DNA from: Bacillota bacterium
Lineage (GTDB): Bacteria; Bacillota; Bacilli; Alicyclobacillales; Alicyclobacillaceae
Assembly: GCA_021816665.1 (NCBI GenBank)
Contig: JAKAXI010000029.1
Coordinates: forward strand, 1 to 11,807
Direction: 5' to 3'
Length of the DNA: 11,807 nt
Shown here: positions 6,215 to 11,807 of the stretch, one piece after another
How the letters are laid out: each line of letters opens with the position of its first letter
How positions within the stretch are numbered: position 1 is the stretch's first letter
Position numbers and translations under genes: made by a program
The notes under the pieces: model-generated
Databases searched by the model: none
What the model was told of the DNA's origin: nothing
Seen by the model: the letters and a program-made list of their open reading frames with translations, nothing else

Positions 6215-7675
6215 CCTACCTACGATCTGGAATCTACGCTTGACCTGGCAAAGGCCAGGATCAGTGAACTGCAACTACAAATGACGACGGGTCAGTTGAC
6301 TTCCGTCGAACTTGTCTCGGTCTATTTAGCGCGCATCGCAGCGCTCGATAAGACGGGGCCAGCTCTGAACGCGGTGCTTGAGGTCAATCCTGACGCGATG
6401 CAGACCGCGCAAGCTCTGGATGCCGAGCGCCGGCGCCAAGGACCGCGTGGACCGCTGCACGGCATTCCTGTGCTCATGAAAGGCAACATCGACACGGGGG
6501 ACAAGATGCATACTACAGCCGGATCCCGGGCGCTCGCCAACTGGTACGCCCAGACCGACGCGTTTGTGGTGAAACGGCTGCGTGAGGCAGGTGCCGTCAT
6601 CCTCGGGAAGACGAACCTGACTGAGTGGGCGAACTTCATGGCCGAGAACATGCCTAACGGCTACAGTTCGCTTGGTGGCCAGGTGCGCAACCCGTACGGC
6701 CCAGGGACGCACGACACTGGGGGCTCCAGCGCGGGAACAGGTGCGGCCATCGCGGCCAGTCTCGCGGCAGTTGGAGTGGGGACGGAGACATCGGGATCGA
6801 TCCTCAGCCCGTCCAGTCAGAATTCACTGGTCGGGATCAAACCGACCGTTGGTCTGATCAGCCGCACGGGCATCATTCCGATCTCGTTTAGTCAAGACAC
6901 CGCGGGGCCGATGGCGCGCACGGTGGAAGACGCGGCGATATTGCTTGGAGCCATGACAGGTGTCGATCCCGCTGACCCGGCGACTGGTTCGAGCCTTGGC
7001 GTTGCGCTGTCGGACTACACAGCGTTTTTGGATGCTACGGCGCTGAAGGGTGCGCGGATCGGGATCCCGCGCGACCCGTTCTACACGGAGTTGCCGGAAG
7101 CCAAACAAAAGATCATGGACAGCGTCATCGCACAGCTGACGGAGCTCGGCGCAACTGTCGTCGACGTTGACCTGCCGAAAGCCGCGCTCGGCGAGGACAT
7201 CAACGTCCTCGTCTACGAGTTCAAGTCAGCCATCAACGCGTACCTCGGCAGCGTCGGCGCCAACGTCCCGGTACACACGCTGGCGGAGTTAATTGCCTAT
7301 AACGAAGCACATTCCGCCGAAATGCTTCGCTACGGGCAAGCTGTGTTGCTAAAGTCCGAAGAGACCAGTGGCAGTTTGACAGAGTCGGCCTACATTGAAA
7401 GCCGCCTGCGTGACCTGCGGGCGACACGCGAAGAGGGAATCGACCGCTTGCTCACGTCGCACAAACTCAACGCGCTCTTGTTCCCGAACAACTGGGGGGC
7501 TGGGGTCGCAGCCAAAGCGGGCTACCCTTCGATCACGGTGCCGGCCGGGTATACGCCGGATGGAGAACCCGTCGGCATGACACTGACGGGCACTGCGTTC
7601 TCCGAACCGACATTGATTCGACTCGCGTACGCCTACGAGCAAGGGACACACCACCGGGTAGAGCCAAAGCTCTGA
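6212..7675 (+). CDS. Amidase-signature family hydrolase (peptide-amidase-like)
   Basis: The product is 487 residues from the GTG start and contains the full amidase signature region. The Ser-cisSer-Lys triad is present: K90 in LMKGNID, cis-Ser S172 in GGSSAG, and nucleophile S196 in ETSGSI. The S172-S196 spacing of 24 is that of known family members. Blocks such as TTAGSRAL (101-108), LGKTNLTEWANF (131-142), the GIKPTVGLISRTGIIPIS stretch (208-225) and SQDTAGPMAR (227-236) resemble Stenotrophomonas peptide amidase and related stand-alone amidases more than GatA. No gatB or gatC lies beside it. No signal peptide or transmembrane segment is visible, so a cytoplasmic enzyme hydrolysing amides or peptide amides is inferred; the substrate is unknown. 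The HAD gene follows after 100 bases on the same strand and may share the transcript. Confidence 0.93.
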   Translation: MPTYDLESTLDLAKARISELQLQMTTGQLTSVELVSVYLARIAALDKTGPALNAVLEVNPDAMQTAQALDAERRRQGPRGPLHGIPVLMKGNIDTGDKMHTTAGSRALANWYAQTDAFVVKRLREAGAVILGKTNLTEWANFMAENMPNGYSSLGGQVRNPYGPGTHDTGGSSAGTGAAIAASLAAVGVGTETSGSILSPSSQNSLVGIKPTVGLISRTGIIPISFSQDTAGPMARTVEDAAILLGAMTGVDPADPATGSSLGVALSDYTAFLDATALKGARIGIPRDPFYTELPEAKQKIMDSVIAQLTELGATVVDVDLPKAALGEDINVLVYEFKSAINAYLGSVGANVPVHTLAELIAYNEAHSAEMLRYGQAVLLKSEETSGSLTESAYIESRLRDLRATREEGIDRLLTSHKLNALLFPNNWGAGVAAKAGYPSITVPAGYTPDGEPVGMTLTGTAFSEPTLIRLAYAYEQGTHHRVEPKL

Positions 7676-7775
7676 GGTGTTCGCCTGGGCGGCTCGTGTG
7701 TGCCGCAGTGCCTGGGGGCGGCGCAGTTCGGGTGAGCAGTCCGCTAGATCGACAGATAGACGAAGGATGTGAACT

Positions 7776-8516
7776 ATGGGGGACTGGAAACTCATCGCAC
7801 TTGACATGGATGGGACGCTGCTCTCGCCCGATGAGTCGATTTCACCCGAGAACCAGGCCGCGATTGAACAGGCGCGTGCGGCCGGGATTGAAGTGACAAT
7901 CGCGACAGGCCGAGCTGTGGAAGGCGTCGTTTGGCAGCAGGCCAAGGCCCTCGGCCTGACGATGCCACTCGTCACAGTGAACGGCGGCGAGGTGTGGAGC
8001 ATGGAGGGGGAGTTGCTGTATCGACGCCCGCTCGTAGCCTCCGATGTGCTCGAACTTCATCAACTTGCGCGATCGGTGCACGCGCACTTCTGGGGTCGGA
8101 CAACGGAGCGGTTTGTGCGCAACGACACCATGCCGGAAGATGCAGCAACTGCCGAGTGGCTCAAATTTGGGTTTTACAGTGACGATCTTGACATCATGGA
8201 CTCTCTGTGGGAGACCCTCGGCAACGACCCGAGGTTTGAACTCACAAATTCGGGTCGTCTCAACATCGAAGTGAACGCAGCCGGCGTGACCAAAGCGGCC
8301 GGGCTGCAACTCGTCTGCGACCGCACGGGCATCGACGCAAGCCAGGTGATCGCGATGGGCGACAGCCTCAACGACATCTCGATGCTGCGCTGGGCGGGCC
8401 TCGGGGTCGCGATGGGCAACGCTCAGGACGTCGTGAAAGAGGCTGCCGACACGATTACTGGCGACTGTCTAGAAAACGGCGTGGCGCAGGCGATTCGGCG
8501 CATTCTCAACGACTAG
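7776..8516 (+). CDS. Cof-type HAD-IIB family phosphatase
   Basis: This 246-residue protein is a haloacid-dehalogenase-superfamily hydrolase of the Cof (IIB) type, which usually removes phosphate from small phosphorylated metabolites in the cytoplasm. All four catalytic motifs are visible: nucleophile and acid D10/D12 in LDMDGTL; motif II T44 in TIATGR; motif III K173 after NIEVNAAGV; and motif IV GDSLND (195-200) with D196 and D200. The C2 cap lies between about 80 and 165, as expected. The ATG at 7776 follows GAAGGATGTGA (7762-7772), close to a perfect anti-16S match. The 100-base gap from the amidase holds a small GCGGC/GCCGC stem (7689-7693 / 7702-7706) and no clear promoter, so co-transcription with the amidase is likely. 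Substrate cannot be predicted. Confidence 0.93.
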   Translation: MGDWKLIALDMDGTLLSPDESISPENQAAIEQARAAGIEVTIATGRAVEGVVWQQAKALGLTMPLVTVNGGEVWSMEGELLYRRPLVASDVLELHQLARSVHAHFWGRTTERFVRNDTMPEDAATAEWLKFGFYSDDLDIMDSLWETLGNDPRFELTNSGRLNIEVNAAGVTKAAGLQLVCDRTGIDASQVIAMGDSLNDISMLRWAGLGVAMGNAQDVVKEAADTITGDCLENGVAQAIRRILND

Positions 8517-8520
8517 CGAG

Positions 8521-8568
8521 GGGGCTGTCTCGCAAGGCAATGTATGCCTGAGGGACAGCCCCGTCCCT
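8521..8568 (+). terminator. Compound hairpin after the HAD gene
   Basis: GGGGCTGTC (8521-8529) pairs perfectly with GACAGCCCC (8554-8562). T8530-G8553 (wobble) and C8531-G8552 can extend it, and AGGCA (8535-8539) pairs with TGCCT (8545-8549) around a 5-base loop. It lies 4 bases after the TAG of the HAD gene, so a transcription terminator is the natural reading, but there is no T-run. A second stem, AGGGAC (8551-8556) with GTCCCT (8563-8568), competes for the same bases. Confidence 0.55.
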
Positions 8569-8970
8569 GAGCGCGTTATCCGATCTCAATTCCGTACATC
8601 CACACCGATAACGTGGTGTCGGCTCCTTATCCCCTCGCGAAACAGCCGTCTCTGGCCCATTGTCGACGACAGGTTCATATGAGGCCGTGGTTTAACGCAC
8701 ACAAACCTCGCTAAAGTTTACAGAATTCGACGTGCGAACGCACAAAAAGTTCGCTGGTTCGGCCCAAACCCATGGTTTTCGTTACTTTTCCGATCCCGAA
8801 TGCACTTTCTGGTCGCTATTTGCCGCGCATAAACGCGGTTAGCCTTCTTAGCGCTCTGATTGTTCGCTACGATCACGTCGATCTCGCAAGCTCTGATGTT
8901 GGGCATAGATTGCGCTGGCGTGCACAGTCTAGGGAGGAGACGATGGAACGACAGTCAGGGGGATGCAGGT
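8563..8970. other. Gene-poor intergenic stretch
   Basis: No convincing gene was found here. Bases 8701-8820 are about 47% GC by hand count, lower than the neighbouring genes appear. Small symmetric elements are present: ACACC/GGTGT (8602-8606 / 8615-8619), GTGCG-AA-CGCAC (8732-8743) and CCGCG/CGCGG (8823-8827 / 8834-8838, loop CATAAA). CGAAC at 8735-8739 is followed by GTTCG at 8749-8753 and 8757-8761. The promoter of the lipoprotein gene should lie here, but no -35/-10 pair is good enough to name. The stretch ends with two consecutive ribosome-site-like sequences at 8931-8939 and 8957-8962. Confidence 0.5.
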
Positions 8971-8973
8971 GTG
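8957..8973 (+). promoter_or_regulatory. Ribosome site deciding a GTG start for the lipoprotein
   Basis: AGGGGG (8957-8962) precedes GTG (8971-8973) by 8 bases. Starting here yields a textbook lipoprotein signal: two arginines, a hydrophobic run and the lipobox cysteine at residue 26. The longer in-frame ATG at 8860 would put 37 extra residues before the signal peptide. Confidence 0.8.
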
Positions 8974-9564
8974 TCCACAACAACAATCAGGCGCTACGCC
9001 CTGCTGCTTGCGACAACTGTGTGTACGCTCGTGACGGTGAGTGCGTGTGGCCCGCTGAGCGGAGCAAACCAGACCCAAGCCGACGTTTCAAACGCGCTTG
9101 GCATGGCTGCGGGCAGTTCCAACACGGGCGCGACGAATCAGTGGATGGTCAGCCACGAAGCGAACCGCACCGTTGATGTGCGTGTCGTCAGCGGCGTGAA
9201 CGGCGACGTGCAACTGAATGGATACCCGAACGGCGTGATGACCATTTCGATCCCACAGCACTGGCGTGTTCGACTGACGTTTCAAAACAACAACCGGGAG
9301 GCCATGTATCGGCCGCTGATTGTCCCGTACAGCGAGTGGCCAGCAAAGCAAGGCCAGCATGCCATCTACCCACCAAAGCCAGGCATGATGAAAGGCAGCT
9401 TGATTCCAGCCGGTCATTCGGACACAGAAACGTTCGCCGCCACGACCCTGGGACGCTATGTGCTTGTCACGTCGACCCGGAGCGGGCGGCGAAGTGTGTG
9501 GGCGAATTTTGTGATCTCGTCACATCAACCCACTCCGCGCATTTACACGCCGATTGAGCGCTGA
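8971..9564 (+). CDS. Lipoprotein with a sulfocyanin-like domain lacking copper ligands
   Basis: The product is 197 residues. Residues 1-26 form a lipoprotein signal peptide: R7-R8, a hydrophobic stretch about 9-23, and lipobox VSAC with Cys26, so the mature protein should be anchored outside the membrane. A Ser/Asn/Thr/Gly/Ala-rich linker (30-57) precedes a beta-rich domain. From memory of the family, LNGYPNGVMTISIP (82-95), HWRVRLTF (97-104) and GRYVLVTS (161-168), ending in VWANFVIS (176-183), resemble the strand pattern of sulfocyanin, a type 1 blue copper protein. The expected His near 111-114 is absent (sequence AMYR), and the C-terminal loop (167-176) has no Cys, His or Met. It is therefore probably not an electron carrier, and its function is unknown. 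It is convergent with the prolyl oligopeptidase gene, with 18 bases between stops and no hairpin. The gene call is firm; the fold link is tentative. Confidence 0.85.
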   Translation: MSTTTIRRYALLLATTVCTLVTVSACGPLSGANQTQADVSNALGMAAGSSNTGATNQWMVSHEANRTVDVRVVSGVNGDVQLNGYPNGVMTISIPQHWRVRLTFQNNNREAMYRPLIVPYSEWPAKQGQHAIYPPKPGMMKGSLIPAGHSDTETFAATTLGRYVLVTSTRSGRRSVWANFVISSHQPTPRIYTPIER

Positions 9565-9582
9565 GGCTGGCGAATAAATCCG

Positions 9583-11655
9583 CTACTCGACGTGCAGTTG
9601 GTCAAACAAAAAGGCGTAGATGTCAGCTTGCTCGTCGATCTGCTTGGCGACCGGCTTGCCGTGTCCGTGCCCTGCTGCCGTGTCGATACGCAACCACACC
9701 TTGTCCGCGGATGCAGCTCTTTCCTGCAGTGTCGCAGCGAGTTTGAACGGGTGGGCTGGCACGACGCGATCATCCGTATCACCTGTGTGGATGAGAATCG
9801 GCGGGTACTCTGCTCCCTTCTCCACATTATGTAGTGGGGAGTAGGCGTACATAAAGCGAAAATGCTCGGCGTTCTCCATTGCGTTGCCGTACTCTGGCAC
9901 CCAGTAGCGGCCGACGGTGAAAAGGTGGTAACGGAGCATGTCAGCCACGGGTACGCCACAGACGACCGCTCCGTACAAGTCAGGGCGCTGCAGCATACAC
10001 GCTGACACCAAGAGACCGCCGTTGCTGCCGCCGCTGATGGCCAGTTTGCCAGGGTTTGTGTAGCCGCTCGCGCACAAGTACTCTGCTGCTGCGATAAAGT
10101 CGTCGAAGACATTTTGCTTGTTTTGCAGCATTCCTGCACGGTGCCAGGCATCGCCGTACTCGCCGCCGCCGCGGAGGTTTGCGAGAGCGTAGACGCCGCC
10201 TCGCTCGAGTAGGAGCAGTGGTGGAACGCTGAACGCTGGTGTCCGACTGACGTTGAATCCGCCGTATCCCGTGAGCAGGACAGGGTTAGTGCCGTCGAGC
10301 TGCAAGCCTTTCTTGTGCGTCAAGAACATCGGGATCTGCGTGCCGTCTTTCGAAGGGTAGAAGACTTGGGTGGTTTCGTACTGCGACAAGTCGGTCGGCA
10401 AGTCAGGTTGAAAGATGACCTCCGTCGTTTTGTCGGTCACGTTGTGCCGCAGCACGGTTGGTGGAAACAGGAACGATGTAAATGTGACGAACAACTCAGG
10501 TTCATTGTCCCGCGCATGCCAGTCAAGAAGCGCGCCGAGAGTCGGGAGCGGGATGTCGTGTAAAAAGCCGCCTTCTAGGTCGTAAACGCTCAGTTCATGG
10601 TGAGCGTCGCGCATTGCGAGCAGAACCAGGGACCCTCCGGCGAGGCAAGCGTCCGCAATCACGACTTCTTGTTCTGGAATGACCGTCCGCCAGTCTGCTT
10701 TGTCGGGTTGCTGCAGGTCGATGGCAATCACGCGCCCGCGCGGAGCATCGTTGTCGGTCAGGAAGTAGAAAGTGTCGGCGCGGTTGCCAAGGGGTTGATA
10801 ACTCGCGTCAAATGCTTCGAACAACCGCACGAAGCCCTGCTCGTCTGCCTGTGGGGCGTCTCGGCCGTCAAGCGGTCTGTAGTAAATGCCAGTTTCCGTC
10901 GCCGTGCCGTTGGTGACAAGCAACAGCAGTGTTCGGCCGTCGTCGGTCACGATTGGGTGAAAGCCTATTTCCTTGGCGTCCGGGCGTTCGTACACGAGTA
11001 CGTCTTCTTTCTGCTCGGTGCCGCGAACGTGCCAGTAGACGCGGGAGTAGTTGCTGCCGTCCTCCGGCGGGACCGACCCTGGCTCAGGGAAACGCGTGTA
11101 GTAGAAGCCGCGTCCGTCTGGCGTCCAGGCGAGATTGGTAAACTTGCAAAAGTGCAGTTCGTCCTGTAGGTCTTCGCCCGTCTCTGTGTCGCGGATGCGA
11201 ACGACTTGCCAGTCGCTGCCGTTTTCCGAGATCGCGTAGGCGACGTAGCGACCGTCCTTGGTGAAGCGGAAGTTTGATAGTTCCGCAGTGCCAGTCGAGT
11301 TCATCGTATTCGGGTCAATCAAGACACGCGCCTGTTCATCACCGGCCGCGTCGAGGGTTGGCTGGAGGTAAAGAATTGGCTGGTTCTGCAGTCCACTGTT
11401 TTTCGACCAGTAGTATGTACTGCCAGCGCGTCCGGGCGCCTGGCGTCTCGGGAAGTTCCACAGCGACTCCAGGCGTTTGTGCAGGGTGTCGCGAATGGGG
11501 AGGGCGTGCAGGTAGGCAAAAGTAGACTGGTTCTGTGCCTGAATGAAGGCCTTTGTGTCTGGGTCTGCGGGATCTTCGAGCCAACGATAGGGGTCTGCGA
11601 CGACAGTGCCATGGAAGTTGTCGACGACGTCGACAGTACGCCATTGCTTGGACAT
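9583..11655 (-). CDS. Prolyl oligopeptidase family serine peptidase (S9A)
   Basis: This 690-residue protein has the size and layout of prolyl oligopeptidase, which cleaves short peptides after proline. An N-terminal segment with the conserved DPYRWLED (21-28) leads into a beta-propeller (about 70-420) and then the alpha/beta-hydrolase domain. Catalytic residues are all present: S544 in SGGSNGGL, D628 in GDTDDRVVP and H663 in AGHGHGKP, with spacing close to the porcine enzyme (S554, D641, H680). Counterparts of the substrate-binding residues are also visible: Y464 in YGGFNVS (oxyanion), W585 and R630. No signal peptide is present, so it is probably cytoplasmic. The ATG at 11655 follows TAAGGAG (11670-11664) with 8-base spacing. 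The 56-base gap after the upstream gene at the window edge allows co-transcription. Neutral peptide turnover is the likely role. Confidence 0.96.
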   Translation of the reverse strand: MSKQWRTVDVVDNFHGTVVADPYRWLEDPADPDTKAFIQAQNQSTFAYLHALPIRDTLHKRLESLWNFPRRQAPGRAGSTYYWSKNSGLQNQPILYLQPTLDAAGDEQARVLIDPNTMNSTGTAELSNFRFTKDGRYVAYAISENGSDWQVVRIRDTETGEDLQDELHFCKFTNLAWTPDGRGFYYTRFPEPGSVPPEDGSNYSRVYWHVRGTEQKEDVLVYERPDAKEIGFHPIVTDDGRTLLLLVTNGTATETGIYYRPLDGRDAPQADEQGFVRLFEAFDASYQPLGNRADTFYFLTDNDAPRGRVIAIDLQQPDKADWRTVIPEQEVVIADACLAGGSLVLLAMRDAHHELSVYDLEGGFLHDIPLPTLGALLDWHARDNEPELFVTFTSFLFPPTVLRHNVTDKTTEVIFQPDLPTDLSQYETTQVFYPSKDGTQIPMFLTHKKGLQLDGTNPVLLTGYGGFNVSRTPAFSVPPLLLLERGGVYALANLRGGGEYGDAWHRAGMLQNKQNVFDDFIAAAEYLCASGYTNPGKLAISGGSNGGLLVSACMLQRPDLYGAVVCGVPVADMLRYHLFTVGRYWVPEYGNAMENAEHFRFMYAYSPLHNVEKGAEYPPILIHTGDTDDRVVPAHPFKLAATLQERAASADKVWLRIDTAAGHGHGKPVAKQIDEQADIYAFLFDQLHVE

Positions 11656-11711
11656 ATACTCTTCTCCTTACTATCCGGTAGGATGTGGTGACTGGGCAAC
11701 GACGCTTGGTT

Positions 11712-11807
11712 TTACTTGCGACTGCGAACTTCGTAAACCGCGAACTTCAAATAGTGGCCTTCCTCGACCCCCGCGACTTCCGGGTGGTCTTTGGCTGAGC
11801 CAGAAAA
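11712..11807 (-). CDS. 3' end of a gene, probably an RlmI-like rRNA methyltransferase (partial)
   Basis: The - strand is open from the window edge to TAA (11714-11712), giving the last 31 residues of a protein. The tail contains KDHPEVAGVEEGHYLKF. The pattern DHP, a short gap, E, then YLK near the very C-terminus is, from memory, that of class I SAM-dependent rRNA large-subunit methyltransferases of the RlmI/YwbD group, which methylate a cytosine of 23S rRNA. The catalytic domain lies outside the window, so this rests on the tail alone. It is read toward the prolyl oligopeptidase gene, which begins 56 bases downstream. Confidence 0.65.
   Translation of the reverse strand, partial: FSGSAKDHPEVAGVEEGHYLKFAVYEVRSRK

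Noticed and set aside
8521..8562. Insertion-sequence ends (GGGGCTGTCTC resembles some IS terminal repeats)
   Set aside because: The arms are only 24 bases apart with no transposase, and the position right after a stop codon is better explained by a terminator hairpin.
8735..8761. CGAAC ... GTTCG resembling a LexA (SOS) box
   Set aside because: The half-sites are 9 bases apart; the Bacillus-type box needs 4, so it does not match.
8718..8906. 62-codon - strand frame in the intergenic spacer
   Set aside because: It has no ribosome site before its ATG and a composition rich in Arg, Asn and Lys with no recognisable motif; probably chance.
10597..11169. 190-codon + strand open frame inside the prolyl oligopeptidase gene
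   Set aside because: It is antisense to a fully motif-supported gene and has no recognisable domain or ribosome site.

Overview
The window looks like chromosomal DNA of a Gram-positive, moderately GC-rich bacterium. Most starts follow strong purine-rich Shine-Dalgarno sequences (GGAGGAG, AAGGAG, AAAGGAG). Three genes appear to start at TTG or GTG, and one product is a lipobox lipoprotein. The MurF, Ddl and AarF proteins fit Bacillota, and an acidophilic Alicyclobacillaceae-like host is plausible because of a sulfocyanin-like lipoprotein. That assignment is inference, not proof.

Layout, left to right. Bases 1-313 hold a 12-bp inverted repeat, four tandem ~33-bp repeats and a candidate promoter. 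They lead into an AarF/UbiB-type kinase-like membrane protein (+). A hairpin around the murF stop codon separates it from convergent murF (-). A 199-bp divergent control region lies between murF and ddl (+). A 10-bp inverted repeat, a likely bidirectional terminator, separates ddl from a convergent class I/II aminotransferase (-). Overlapping divergent promoters then lead into an amidase-signature hydrolase (+) and a Cof-type HAD phosphatase (+), the latter ending in a compound hairpin. A gene-poor stretch (8563-8970) precedes a small lipoprotein (+). The lipoprotein is convergent, with 18 bp between stops, to a prolyl oligopeptidase (-). At the right edge is the last 31 codons of a gene on the - strand, probably an RlmI-like rRNA methyltransferase, which is read before the peptidase.

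How the genes fit together. Ddl makes D-Ala-D-Ala and MurF attaches it to the UDP-MurNAc-tripeptide, so the divergent pair supplies consecutive steps of peptidoglycan precursor synthesis. The aminotransferase resembles enzymes annotated as LL-diaminopimelate or alanine/aspartate aminotransferases and might feed the same pathway, but its substrate cannot be read from sequence. The amidase, HAD phosphatase and prolyl oligopeptidase are housekeeping hydrolases with intact catalytic residues.

The most unusual items are: (1) the lipoprotein, which keeps sulfocyanin-like landmarks but none of the copper ligands; (2) a strong Shine-Dalgarno before an out-of-frame, cysteine-containing 77-codon ORF overlapping that lipoprotein's start; (3) the 33-bp repeats at the left end, whose compensating indels keep one frame open. 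I saw no complete mobile element, CRISPR array, tRNA or rRNA.
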